Assembly: GCA_964036315.1 (NCBI GenBank)
Contig: OZ038478.1
Coordinates: forward strand, 147,282,664 to 147,346,663
Direction: 5' to 3'
DNA: 64,000 bases
Source: Acanthosepion esculentum
Taxonomy: Eukaryota; Mollusca; Cephalopoda; Sepiida; Sepiidae
Numbering within the stretch: position 1 is the first letter of the stretch; every line of letters begins with the position of its first letter. The translations under genes were made by a program, and so were the position numbers. Below the pieces are notes generated by a model. It searched no databases. It saw only the letters and a program-made list of their open reading frames with translations, and was not told the DNA's origin. Of this stretch, positions 23,999-38,700 are shown piece by piece.

Positions 23999-26381
23999 TT
24001 CTAAAATTTGCATGTTTCCAATTTCAGTCAATCATATATAGAGATGTTTGCATGGAGAAGCCCTATCAAATATTTGAGGGAATTTAGTAGAAAATTTTTC
24101 ATGGTGGCATTTTTCATAGTCAGGCTATCAAGATTCTGTAAATTTAAGTTCAGCGTAAAATTCTAAAAATTGCATGTTTCCATATCCAGGGAATCATATA
24201 TAAAAAGTCCGCATGGAGTAGCCCTAGCAAATCTCTAATTTCATGCAGTAGAAAATTTTTCGTGTTGGCACCTTTCATAATCATGTGAACAACATTTTGT
24301 ATAATTAAGTTCAGCAGAAAATTCTAAAATTTGAATATTTCCTTTTTAAGGAAATCATATATATATATAAGTCCACATGGAAGAGCACTAGAAAATATCT
24401 AAGTGAATTTAGTAGAAAAGTTTTCATGGTGGTATTTCTCATAGTCATGCTACAAACATTCTGCATAATAAAGTTCAGCGTAAAATTCTAAAATTTACAC
24501 GTTTTCATATTCAGGCAATCATATATAGATGAGACAGCATGGAGCAGCCCTAGAAAATATCTAAGGGAATTTACAGAAAATGTTTCATGGTGGCATTTTT
24601 CATAGTCATGCTACCAACATTCTGTATAATTCAGTTCAGCGTATAGAGAAGTCTGCATGTAGCAGCGCTAGCAAATACCTTTTTCAAAGGGGACTTTTTC
24701 ATTGTCATGCTACCAACATTCTTTACAATTAAGTTGAGCCTGAAATTCTAAAATTTGGTGTTTGATATATTCAAGCAATAATATATATAGACAACACCGC
24801 ATGGAGTAGTCTTAGCAATTTTATAAGGGAATTTAGTAGAAAGTTTTTCATGGTGGCATTTTTCATAGTCATGCTACCAACATTCTGTAAAATTAAGTTC
24901 AGTGTAAATTTCTAAAATTCGCATGTTTCCATTTTCATGCAATCATATATACAGAAGTCCGCATGTATCAACCCTTGCAAATACCTAAGGGAATTTAGAG
25001 CAAAATTTTTCATAGTCAGGCTATCAACATTCTCTATAATTAAGTTCGGAATAAAATTCTAAAATTTACATGACACAATTTTCAGACAATATAGAGAAGT
25101 CCGGATGGAGCAGCCCTAGCAAATGTCTAAGGGAATTTAACAGAAATTTTTCATGGTGGCCTTTTTCAAAGTCATACTACGAACATTCTGTATAATTAAG
25201 TTCAGCAGAAAATTGTAAAAGTAGCATGTTTCCATATTCAGGCAATTATACATAGAGAAGTTCACATGGAGCAGCAAAAGAATATTTTGCATGGTGGCAT
25301 TTTACATAGTGATGCTTCCGACATTCTCTATAAGTATGTTCAGCATAAAATACTCAAATTGGCATGTTTCCGTATTCAGGCAATAATATATACAGAAGTA
25401 CGCATGGAGCACCCATAGCAAATATCAAAGGAAATTTAGTAAAACATTTTTCACAGAGATGCTTTTCAAATTCATGCTACCAACATACTGTATAATTAAG
25501 TTCAGTGGAAATTATAAAATTTTTATGTTTCCATATTCCAGCAATCATATATAGAGAAATCCACATGGAGCAGACCGAGCAAATATCTGAGGGAATTTAG
25601 TAGAAAATCTTTCATTGTGGCATTTTTCATAGTCATGCTTCCAAAATTCTGTATGATTATTACAGGCGTAAATTTCTAAAATTTGCTTGTTTAGATTTTC
25701 TGCAATGATATACACAGATGTACGCATGCATCACCCCTAGCAAATATCTAAGGGAATTTATTAGAAAATTTTTCAGGGTGGCATTTTTCATTGTCATGGT
25801 ACAAACATGTTGTGAAATTTCAGCGTAAAATTCTAAAATTGGCATGGTTCCATTTTCATTTAATTATATATAGAGAAGTTCGCATGGAGCAGCCGTAGTA
25901 AATATCTAAGGGAATTTAGTAGAAAGTTTTTCATGGTGGCACTTTTCATCGTCATTCTACCAATATTCTGTATAATTAAGTTCAGCGTCAAATTCCAAAA
26001 TTTCTCCTGTTTCCATTTACAGGCAATCATATATAGAGAAGTATGCATGGAGTAGATTTTTTCATGGTGGTTCTTTTCAATGTCATGCTACAAATATTCG
26101 GTATACTTAAGTTTCAGGGAAACTTATATACAGAAATCCGCATGGCAGAGCAATAGCAAATATCCAAATGAAATTAGAAGAAAATTTTTCATTGTGGTAC
26201 TTTTCAAAGTCGTGCTACATATATTGTGTATAATGAAGTTCAGTGTTTAGGCAATCATATATAGAGTCGTCCGCAGGGAGTAGACCCAGATATTATCTAA
26301 TTGAATTTAGTAGAAGATTTTCATGGTAGAAATTTTCCAAATCATGCTACCAACATTCTGTATAATTAAGCTCAGCAAAAA
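23999..26381 (+). repeat. 2,383-bp tandem duplication, first copy
   Basis: A ~15-monomer segment containing irregular monomers. It is repeated directly after itself with an offset of 2,383 bp and no difference in any portion I compared. The junction lies in 'TTCTAAAATTTGCATG', shared at start, middle and end. Confidence 0.93.
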
Positions 26382-28764
26382 TTCTAAAATTTGCATGTTT
26401 CCAATTTCAGTCAATCATATATAGAGATGTTTGCATGGAGAAGCCCTATCAAATATTTGAGGGAATTTAGTAGAAAATTTTTCATGGTGGCATTTTTCAT
26501 AGTCAGGCTATCAAGATTCTGTAAATTTAAGTTCAGCGTAAAATTCTAAAAATTGCATGTTTCCATATCCAGGGAATCATATATAAAAAGTCCGCATGGA
26601 GTAGCCCTAGCAAATCTCTAATTTCATGCAGTAGAAAATTTTTCGTGTTGGCACCTTTCATAATCATGTGAACAACATTTTGTATAATTAAGTTCAGCAG
26701 AAAATTCTAAAATTTGAATATTTCCTTTTTAAGGAAATCATATATATATATAAGTCCACATGGAAGAGCACTAGAAAATATCTAAGTGAATTTAGTAGAA
26801 AAGTTTTCATGGTGGTATTTCTCATAGTCATGCTACAAACATTCTGCATAATAAAGTTCAGCGTAAAATTCTAAAATTTACACGTTTTCATATTCAGGCA
26901 ATCATATATAGATGAGACAGCATGGAGCAGCCCTAGAAAATATCTAAGGGAATTTACAGAAAATGTTTCATGGTGGCATTTTTCATAGTCATGCTACCAA
27001 CATTCTGTATAATTCAGTTCAGCGTATAGAGAAGTCTGCATGTAGCAGCGCTAGCAAATACCTTTTTCAAAGGGGACTTTTTCATTGTCATGCTACCAAC
27101 ATTCTTTACAATTAAGTTGAGCCTGAAATTCTAAAATTTGGTGTTTGATATATTCAAGCAATAATATATATAGACAACACCGCATGGAGTAGTCTTAGCA
27201 ATTTTATAAGGGAATTTAGTAGAAAGTTTTTCATGGTGGCATTTTTCATAGTCATGCTACCAACATTCTGTAAAATTAAGTTCAGTGTAAATTTCTAAAA
27301 TTCGCATGTTTCCATTTTCATGCAATCATATATACAGAAGTCCGCATGTATCAACCCTTGCAAATACCTAAGGGAATTTAGAGCAAAATTTTTCATAGTC
27401 AGGCTATCAACATTCTCTATAATTAAGTTCGGAATAAAATTCTAAAATTTACATGACACAATTTTCAGACAATATAGAGAAGTCCGGATGGAGCAGCCCT
27501 AGCAAATGTCTAAGGGAATTTAACAGAAATTTTTCATGGTGGCCTTTTTCAAAGTCATACTACGAACATTCTGTATAATTAAGTTCAGCAGAAAATTGTA
27601 AAAGTAGCATGTTTCCATATTCAGGCAATTATACATAGAGAAGTTCACATGGAGCAGCAAAAGAATATTTTGCATGGTGGCATTTTACATAGTGATGCTT
27701 CCGACATTCTCTATAAGTATGTTCAGCATAAAATACTCAAATTGGCATGTTTCCGTATTCAGGCAATAATATATACAGAAGTACGCATGGAGCACCCATA
27801 GCAAATATCAAAGGAAATTTAGTAAAACATTTTTCACAGAGATGCTTTTCAAATTCATGCTACCAACATACTGTATAATTAAGTTCAGTGGAAATTATAA
27901 AATTTTTATGTTTCCATATTCCAGCAATCATATATAGAGAAATCCACATGGAGCAGACCGAGCAAATATCTGAGGGAATTTAGTAGAAAATCTTTCATTG
28001 TGGCATTTTTCATAGTCATGCTTCCAAAATTCTGTATGATTATTACAGGCGTAAATTTCTAAAATTTGCTTGTTTAGATTTTCTGCAATGATATACACAG
28101 ATGTACGCATGCATCACCCCTAGCAAATATCTAAGGGAATTTATTAGAAAATTTTTCAGGGTGGCATTTTTCATTGTCATGGTACAAACATGTTGTGAAA
28201 TTTCAGCGTAAAATTCTAAAATTGGCATGGTTCCATTTTCATTTAATTATATATAGAGAAGTTCGCATGGAGCAGCCGTAGTAAATATCTAAGGGAATTT
28301 AGTAGAAAGTTTTTCATGGTGGCACTTTTCATCGTCATTCTACCAATATTCTGTATAATTAAGTTCAGCGTCAAATTCCAAAATTTCTCCTGTTTCCATT
28401 TACAGGCAATCATATATAGAGAAGTATGCATGGAGTAGATTTTTTCATGGTGGTTCTTTTCAATGTCATGCTACAAATATTCGGTATACTTAAGTTTCAG
28501 GGAAACTTATATACAGAAATCCGCATGGCAGAGCAATAGCAAATATCCAAATGAAATTAGAAGAAAATTTTTCATTGTGGTACTTTTCAAAGTCGTGCTA
28601 CATATATTGTGTATAATGAAGTTCAGTGTTTAGGCAATCATATATAGAGTCGTCCGCAGGGAGTAGACCCAGATATTATCTAATTGAATTTAGTAGAAGA
28701 TTTTCATGGTAGAAATTTTCCAAATCATGCTACCAACATTCTGTATAATTAAGCTCAGCAAAAA
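26382..28764 (+). repeat. 2,383-bp tandem duplication, second copy
   Basis: Identical by eye to 23,999-26,381; homology to the junction word runs on to about 28,786. Neighbouring monomers outside the pair are 10-20% divergent, so this copy is far younger than the array, or it is an assembly duplication. Confidence 0.93.
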
Positions 28765-31700
28765 TTCTAAAATTTGCATGTTTCCATATTCAGGAAATCA
28801 TATATAAAGAAGTCCGCATGGAGCAGCCCTAGCAAATATCTAAGGGAATTTAGCAGATAATTGTTCACAGTGGCATTTTTCATAGTCATGCTACAACTAT
28901 TCTTCTTAGTTAAGTTCAGTGCACAATACTAAAAGTTGCATGTTTCCATATTCAGGCAAACATATATAGAGAAGTCCACATGAACAGCCCTAGGAAATAT
29001 CTAAGGAAATTTAGTAGAAAATTTGTCATGGTGCCACTTTTCAAATCACTTTACCTCCATTTTCTATAATTACGTTCAGCGTAAAATTGTGAAATTTCCA
29101 TGTTTCTATATTGAGGCAATCGTATATGAAGAAGACTGCATGGAGTGGCCCAAGCAAATAATTAAGGTAATTTACTAGAAAATTTTTCATGTTGGCATTC
29201 TTTATACTCATGCCTCAAACATTCTGTATAATTAAGTTCAGCATAAAATACTAAAATTTACATGTTACCATATTCAGGGTATAATATATAGAGAAGTTAG
29301 CTTGGGCATCCCTAGCAAATATCTAAGAGAATTACATATAAAATTTTTGATGGGGGTCCGTTTCAAAGTCATGCTACCAACATATTGTAATTAAGTTCAG
29401 CGGAAAATTGTAAAAATTGCATGTTTCCATTTTCAGGCAATCATATATAGAAAAATCCAGATGGAGCATCGTGAGTAAATATCTAAGGGAATTTTTCATG
29501 GTGGCATTTTTCATAATCATGCTATCAACATACTGTATAATTCAGTTCAGCGTAAATTTATAAAATTTCCCTGTTTCTATATTCAGGCAATCATATATAG
29601 AGAAGTCCGTATCGAGCTGACCTAGGAAATATCTAAAGCAATTTAGCAGAAAACTTTTCATGGTGGCATTTTTCATAGTCATGCTACAAACATACTGTCT
29701 AATTAAGTTCAGCGTAAAATACTAAAATTTGCATGTTTCCATAATCAAGCAATCATATATAGAGAAGTCCGCATGGGCAACAGTAGCAAATATCAAATGG
29801 AATTTAATAGAGAATTTTTCATGGTAGAATTTTTCATCGTCATGATACCAACATTCTGTATAATTAAGTTCGACATAAAATTCTAAAATATGCATGTTTC
29901 TATTTTCAGGCAATCATATATAGATTAGTCCGCATGGAGGAGGCCTAGCAAATATCTAATGGAATTTAGTAGAAAATATTTCATTGTGCCACTTTTTAAA
30001 GTCATGCTATCTACATCCTTTATAATTAAGTTTCGCTTAAAATTCTCAAATTTGTATGTTTCCATATTCAGGCAATCTTATTTTGAGAAGTCCGCATGGA
30101 GTAGCACTAGCAAATATCTAATGGAATTTAGCAATAAATCTTTCATGGTCAGGCAACCAACATTCTATAGAATTAACTTCAGCGTAAAATTCGAAAATTT
30201 GCATGTTTCAATATTCAGGCAATCATATATAGAAAAGTCCACATGGAGCACTCCTAGCAAATAGCTAACGGCATTTAGTAGAAAATTTTTCATGGGGGAC
30301 CTTTACAAAGTCATGCTACCAACAATCTGTATAATTAAATTCAGCTAAATTTCTAAAAATTGCATGTTTCCATATACAGGCAATCATATATAGAGAAGTT
30401 CGCATGGAGCAGCCCTAGCAAATATATAAGGAAATTTATCAAGTAAATTTTAATGGTGGCACTTTTCAAAGTCATACTACGAATATTCTGTATAATTAAG
30501 TTCAGCGGAAATTCTAAAATTTGGATATTTCTATTTTCAGTCAATCATATATAGAGATGTCCGCACGGAGCAGCCCTAGCAAATATCAAGGAAATTTAGT
30601 AGAAAAATTTTCTTTGTTGCATTTTTCATAGTCATGCTACCAACATTCTGTATAATTAAGTTCAAGATAAAATTATAATAATTGCATGTTTCCATATTCA
30701 GGCAATCACCATATGGAGCAGCCCTAGGAAATATCTAAGGGTATTTTGTAGAAAATCTTTGATGGTGGCACTTTTCAAAGTTATGCTAGGAAAATTCTGT
30801 ATAATTAAGTTTCCCCATAAAATTCTCAAATTTGAAGGTTTCCATTTTCAGGCAATCATGGAGAAGCAATTGCAAATATCTAATGGAATTCAGTAGAAAA
30901 TTTTTCATGGTTTCATTTTTCATAGTCATCTCTCCAACATTCTGTATAATTAATTTCAGCGTAAAATTATAAAAATTGTATGTTTCCATTTTCAGGCAAT
31001 CATATGTAGAGAAGTTGGCATGGAGAAGCAATTGCAAATATCTAAGGGAATTCAGTAGAAAATTTTTCATGATGGCATTTTTCATAGTCATCCCACCAAC
31101 CTTCTGTATAATTAAGTTTTGTATACAATTCTAAAATGTCTATGTTTCTATATTCAGCATATCATATATAGAGAAGTCTGTATAGAGCAGCCCTAACAAA
31201 TATCTAATGGAATTTAAAGAAAATTTTTCATGGTGTCACTTTTCAAAGACTTAACACTAGCAATTATCTAATGGAATTTACTAAAAAATTTTTTATGGGG
31301 GTTATTTACAGCGAAAATTCTAAAAGAGGCATGTTTCCATATACGCATTCATATTTAGAGATGTCCACACGGAGCAGCACTAGCAAATATCCAAGGGAAT
31401 TAAGCAGAAAATTTTTCATGGTGGCCCTTTTCAAATTCATGCTACTAACATTCTGTGTAGTTAAGTTCAGCGGAAAGTTCTAAAATTTGCATGTTTCCAT
31501 ATTCAAACAATCATATATAGAGAAGACTGCATGGAACAGCCCTAGCAATTATCTAAGGGAATTTAGTAGGAAATTTATGGAGGCACATTTCAAATTCATG
31601 CTACCAACATTCTGTATAATTAAGTTCAAAGTAAGATTCTAAAATTTAGCATGTTTTGATTTTAATGCAATCATATACAGAGAAGTCTGCATGTAGCACC

Positions 31701-34700
31701 CTTAGCAAATATCTAATGGAATTCAGAAGAGAATTTTCATGGGGCTTTTTTCATAGTCATGCTAAAAACATTCTTTATAATTAAGTTCAATGTAAAATTC
31801 TGATATTTGCTCGTTTCCATAGTCAGTCAATCATATATAGAGAAGTCCGCATGTAGCAAGACAAGCAAATATCTAAGGCAATTTAGAAGCAAATTTTTCA
31901 TGGGAGCATTTTTCATAGTCATGCTAACAACATTCTTTATAATTAAGTTCAGCGTAAAATAGTAAAATTTGCATGTTTCTATATTCAGGCAATCATATAT
32001 AGAGAAGTCCGCATGTAGGATACCAAGAATTTCTCTAAGGGACGTTAGAAGAAAATTTTTCATGCCGGCAGTTGTCAAAGTCATGCTCAGAATATTCTGT
32101 ATAATTAAGTTCATCGTAAAATACTAAAATTTGCATGTTTCCATTCTAATTGAATCATAGAAAATGCAATACTTAGAAAAGTCCGCATGGAGCAAGCCTA
32201 GAAAATATTTGAGGGAATTTAGTACAAAATTTTTGATGTTGGCATTTTTCATAGTCATGCTACCAACATTGTACATAATTTATTTCAGCACAAAATTCTA
32301 AATTTTGCATGTTTTCATTTTCAGGCAATCATATATAAAGAAGTCTGCATGGAGCAGCCCTAGCAAATATCTAATGGAATTTAGAAGAAAACTTTTCATG
32401 GTGGCATTTTACATAATCATGCTGCCAAAATTCTGTATAATTAAGTTCAGCATAAAATTCTAAAATTTGGATATCTCCATCTTCAGGCAATCATATATGC
32501 AGAAGTCCACATGGAGCAGCACTAGAAATTATCAAAGGGAATATAGTAGAAAATTTTTCCTGGTGGCACTTTTCAAAGACATGCTGCCAATATTCTGTAT
32601 GATTAATTACAGTGTAAAATTCTAAAATTAGCATGTTTCCATTTTTACACAATTATATATAGAGAAGTACGCATGGAGCAGCCCGAGCAAATATCAAAGG
32701 GAATTTAGTAGAAAATTTTTCACGGTGCCACTTTCATAGTCATGCTATCAACTTTTATATAATTAAGTTTGGTGTAAATTTCTAAAATTTGCATGTTTCC
32801 AATATCAGGACATCATATATAGAGATGTCCGCATGTAGCAGCTCTAGCAAATATCTAAATGAATTTATTAAAAAAATTTTCATGGTAGCAATTTTCATAG
32901 TGATGCTATGCATATTCTGTATAATTGAGTTCAGCATAAAATAGTCAAATTTGCATGTTTCCGTGTTCGGGAAATCATATATAGAGAAGTCTGCATGTGG
33001 CACCATTAGCAAATATCTAATGGAAATTAGAAGGAAATTTTTCTTGTTGGCATTTTTCATAACCATGCTACCAACATTATGTATAATTAAGTTCAGCGTA
33101 AAATACTAAAATTTACAATTTTCAATATTCAGGCAGTCATATAGAAAAGTCCACATGGAGCAGCCCCAGCAAAGATCTAAGGGAATTTAATAGAAAATTT
33201 TTCATGCGGGTCCTTTTCAAAGTCATGAAACTTTTAATGATGGCATTATTTATTGTCATGCTACCAACATACTGTATAATTAAGTTCAGCGTAAAATTCT
33301 AATCTTTCCATGTTTGTGTATTTACGCAATCATAAATAGAGAAGTCCGCATGGAGTAGCTCTAGCAAATATGGAAGGTAATTTAGCATAAAATTTTTCAT
33401 GGTGGCATTTTTCATAGTTATGCTACCAACATTCTATATAATTAAGTTCAGCGGAAAATTCTAATATTTACATGTATATATTTTCAGACAATCATACATA
33501 GAGAAGTCCGCATAGATCACACCTAGCAAATATCGAAAATAATTTTGCACAAAATTTTTAATGGTGGCATTTTTCACAGACATGCTACAAACATTTTGTA
33601 TCATAAAGTTCAGCCTGAAAATGGAAAATTTGCATGTCTCTAGATACAGGCAATCATATATAGAGAAGTGTCCATGGAGCAGCCCTAGCAAATATCAAAG
33701 GGAATACAGTAGAAATGTTTAAATGGTGGCACTTTTCAAATTCATGCTACGCACATTCTGTATAATTAACTTCAACGTAAAATTCTAAAATTTGTATGTT
33801 TCCATATCAGGCAATTATTTGTAGAGAAGTCCGCAGTGAGCAGCCCCAGCAAATATCTAAGGGAATTTTGTAGAAAAATTTTCATAGTGGCACTTTTCAA
33901 AGTCATGCTAGCAAAATTCTGTATAATTAAGTTCAGCGTAAAATTCTATAATTTGAATCTTTCCATTTCCAGGCAATCATATATAGAGAAGTCCACATGG
34001 AGGAGCCCTAGGAAATATTTAAGGTAATTTACAAGAAAATTTTTTAGGGTGGCATTTTTCATTATCATGCTACAAACATTCTGTATTTATTAAGTTCAGC
34101 GTTAAATTCAGAAATCTGCATGATTCCATATTCAGGCAATCATATAAAGAGAAGTCTGCATGGGCAGCCCTAGTAAATATATAAATGAATTTAGTAGAAA
34201 AGTTTTCATGGTGCCAGTTTTCATAGTGATGCTATCAACATTTGTATAATTAATTTCAACGTAAAATTCTCAAATTTGCATGTTTCCATACTCAGGAAAT
34301 CATATATAAGTCCGCATGTAGCAGCTCTTGCAAATATCTAATGGAATTTAGTAGAAAATTTTTCATAGTCAGGCCACCAGTATTCTGTATAAATAAGTTC
34401 AGCGTAAAATTCTAAAATTTGCATATGTTCATATTCAGGCAATCATATATAGAGAAGTCCACATTGAGTAACCCTATGAAATAACTAATTTCATTTAGTA
34501 GAAAGTTTCTCATGGTGGCACTTTTCAAAGTTATATGATCAACATTCTGTATAATTAAGTTCAGCGCAAAATTCTAAAATTTCCTTGTTACCATATTCAG
34601 GCAAACATGTCCGCATGGAGCAGCCCTAGCAAATATCTGAGGTAATTGAAGAGAAAATTTTACATGGTGGTTTTTTTGATAGGCATACTACCAACATACT

Positions 34701-35649
34701 ATATAATTAAGTTTAGCGTAAATTTCTAAACTTTCCGTGTTTCCATATTCAGGCAATTAAATATAGAGAAGTCAACATGAAGTAGCAAAAAAAATATCTA
34801 AGAAAATTTAGCAGAAAATTTTTCATGGTGACCCTTTTTTAAGTCATCCTACCAACATTCTGTATAATTAAGTTCAGTGGAAAATTTGAAATTTGCATGT
34901 TTCCATTTTCAGGCAATCATATATAGAGAAGTCCACTTTGAGCAGCCTTTGCAAATGACAAATGTAATTTAACAGAAAATTTTTTCACGGTGGAATTTTT
35001 CATTGTCATGCTACAAACATTTTGTATAATTAAGTTCAGTGGATTAAAGTTCAACGTAAAATAATAAAATTTGCATTTTTCCATATTCAGGCAATCATAT
35101 ATAGAGAAGTTCGCACGGGCAGCCGTAGGAACTGTCTAAGGGGATTTAATAGAAAATCTTACATGTGGGTCCTTTTCAAATCATTCTACCAACATTCTGT
35201 ATAATTAAGTTCAGCGTAAAATTATAGAATTTGCATGTTTTCAGGCAATCATATAGAGAGAAGTCCGCAAAGTTACACTTCCAACATTTTTTATAAGAAT
35301 ATTCTGCGTAAAATTCTAAAATTTGGTGTCATTTTACATAGTCAGACTACGAACATTCTTTTTAATTAAGTTCTGCGTAAAATTCAAAAGTTTGCATATT
35401 TCCATTTTCAGACAATCACATATAGAGAAGTCCGCATGGAGTAACCATAGCAAATAAGGGATTTTAGAGAAAATTTTTCATGGTGGAATTTTTAATAGTT
35501 ATACTACCAATATTCTAATATTTGCATTTTTTCCATATTCAGGCAATCATATAGAGAAGTCCGCATGGAGCAGCCCTAGCAAATATCCAAGGGGATTTAG
35601 CAGTCTATTTTTCATGGTGGAATTTTTCATAGTCATGTTACCAACAGGA

Positions 35650-35733
35650 AACTTTTCTGCTAAATTCCCTTAGATATTTGCTAGGGCTACTCCATGCAGA
35701 CTTCTCTATATATGATTGCCAGAATATGGAAGA
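35650..35733 (-). repeat. small inverted satellite piece
   Basis: About 84 bp reading 'AAATTCCCTTAGATATTTGC' through 'TATATATGATTGCC' on plus, i.e. the reverse complement of about half a monomer, within otherwise plus-oriented monomers. Confidence 0.9.
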
Positions 35734-38700
35734 CAAAGCAAATATCTAAGGGAAGTTTGTAGAAACTTTTTCATGGTGGCATTTTTCATAGTCATGCTTC
35801 CAATATTCTGCATAATTAAGTTCAGTGTAAAATACTAGAATTTGCATGTTTCCATATTCAGGCAATTATATATACAGAAGTCGGCATGCAGCACAAGTAG
35901 AAAATATCTAAGGGAATTGAGTAGAAAATTTTTCACCCTGGTCAAAGTCATGCTACAAATATTCTGTATACTGAAGTTCAACAGAAAATTATGAAATTTG
36001 CATGTTTCCATTTTCAGCGAAACATATATAGAGAAATCCACATAGCAGAGCCATAGCAAATATCCAAATAAAATTGGTAAAAAATTTTTCATTGTGGCAC
36101 TTTTCAAAGTGGTGCTATATATATTGTGTATAATGAAGTTCAGCGTAAAACTCTAAAATTTGCATGTTTCTATATTTAGGAAATCATATATAGAGATGTC
36201 CGCAGGGAGCAGCCCTAGATATTATCTAATGGAATTTAGTAGAAGATTTTTCATGGTCACACTTTTCCAAATCATGCTACCAATATACTGCATAATTAAT
36301 CTCAGCAAAAATTTTAAAATTTGCATGTTTCCATATTCAGGCAATGATATACAGAGAAGTCTGCATGGAGCAGCCCTAGCAAATATCTAAGGGAATTTAG
36401 TAGAAAATTTGTCATGGTGCCACTTTTCAAATCATTTTTCCTACATATTCTATAATTACGTTCAGTGTAAAATTGTAAAATTTCCATAGTTCTGTATTCA
36501 GGCAATCATATATGAAGAAGTCTGCATGGAGTGGCCCAAGCAAATATCTCAGGAAATTGACCAGAAAATTTTTCATGGTGGCATTTTTTATAGTCATGCC
36601 ACAAACATTCTGTATAATAAAGTTCAGCCGAAAATACTAAAATTTATATGTTTCCATATTCAGGGTATCATATATAGAGAAGTTTGCTTGGGCAGCCCTA
36701 GCAAATATCTAAGGTAATTTAGCTGAAAATTTTTCAGTGTGGCATTTTTCATAGGCATGCTACAAACATTCTGTATAATTAAGTTCAGCAGAAATTCTAA
36801 AATTTGCATGTTTCCATTTTCAGTTACTCATATATAGAGAAGTCCGCATGGGCAGGCCAAGCAAATATCAAATGGAATTTAGTAGAGAATCTTTCATAGT
36901 ATAATTTTGCTTAGTCCTGATATCAATATTCTATATAATTAAGTTCCATTTTCAGGCACTCATATATAGAGAAGTCAGCATGGAGAAGCCCTAGCAAATA
37001 ACTGAGAAAATTTAGCAGAACGTTTTTCATGGTGGCTCATTTCAAAGTCATGCTAACAATATTCCGTATAATTAAGTTCCGCGTAAAATTTTAAAATTTG
37101 CATGTTTCCAAATTCAGGTTATCATATATCGAGAAGTCCGCATGGAGCAGCCCTAGCCAGTATCAAAGGGAAATCAAAGCCAGTATCATTTTTCATGTTG
37201 GCATTTTTCATAGTCATGCTACCAAAATTCTGTATAATTAAGTTAAGCGTAAAATTCTAAAATTCGCATGTTTCGATAGTCAGGTAATCATATATAGAGA
37301 AGTACGCATGGAAAAGCCGTAGCATGATTCCATTTTCTGGCAATCACATATAGAGAAGTTCCCATGGAGTAGTCCTAGCAAATATCTTAGGTAATTCAGT
37401 AGACAATTTTTCATGGTGTCCTTTTACATGTGTCTACGAACATTGTTTTTAATTAAGTTCAGCGTAAAATTCTACAGTTTGCATGTTTACAATTTCAGGC
37501 AATCATATATAGTGAAGTTTGCATTGATAAGCAGTAGTTATATCTTAGAAAATTTAGTAATTATTTTTCATAGTCATGCTACCAACATACTGTCTAATTA
37601 AGATCAGAGTAAAATACTAAAATTTGCATTTTTCGATATTCAGGCAATCATATATGGAGAAGTTTCCATAAAGCAGACCAAGCAAATATTTAAGGAAATT
37701 TAGTAGAAAATCTTTACTGGTGGCACTTTTCAACATCATGCTACAAACATTCTGTATAATTAAGTTCAGCTTAAATTTCTAAAATTTACAAGTTTCCATA
37801 TTCAGGCAATCATATATAGAGAAGACCGGAGCAGCCTTAGCAAATATGTAAGGAAATTTCGTAGAAAATTATGGATGGTGGTATTTTTCATAGTCATGCT
37901 ACCAACCTTCTGTATAATTAAGTTCAGCGGAAAATTCTAATATTTGCATGATTCCATATTCATGCAATCATATATCATGAAATTCGCATGTAGGAACCTA
38001 AGGAAATATCTAAAGGAATTCATTTGCAAATGTTTTATTGTTGTATTTTTCATATTTATGCTACCAACATACTCTATAATTAATTTGCAGGTTTCCATTT
38101 TTAGGCAATCATATATAGAGAAGTCCGCATGGATCAGCACTAGCAAATATCTAAGGGAATTTAGCAGAAAATATTTCATGGTGGTAATTTTCATAGTCAT
38201 GCTGCCAAAATTCTGTATATTTTTGTTCAGCGTTTCCTTTTTCAGACAATCGTATAGAGAGAAGTCCGCATGGAGCAGCCCTAGCAAATATCTCAGCGAA
38301 TTTACCAGAAAATTTTTCATGCTGAGATTCTTCATATTCATACTACCAAAATACTTTATAATTAAGTTCAGCGTTAAATTTTCAAATTTGCATGTTTCCA
38401 TTTTCAGGCAATTATATATAGAGAAGTTCCCATGGAGTAGCCCTAGAAAATATCTTAGGTAATTTAATTTTTGATTGTGGCACTTTTCAATGTCAAGCTA
38501 CCAACATTCTGTATAATGAAGTTCAGCATAAAATTCTAAAAGTTGCATGTTTTCATATTCAGGTAATCATATATAGAGAAACATGTAAGGAAAAGCCATA
38601 GCAAACATCTAATGGAATTTAGCACAAAAACTTTTCATGGTGACATTTTTAACAGTCATGCTACGAACATTCTGTATAATTAAGTTCAGTTTAAAATTCT

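Noticed and set aside
37937..38462. Long overlapping open frames on both strands (172 and 154 codons)
   Set aside because: They follow the satellite monomer with period 54 codons and lack any independent gene signal, so they are treated as array sequence rather than genes.
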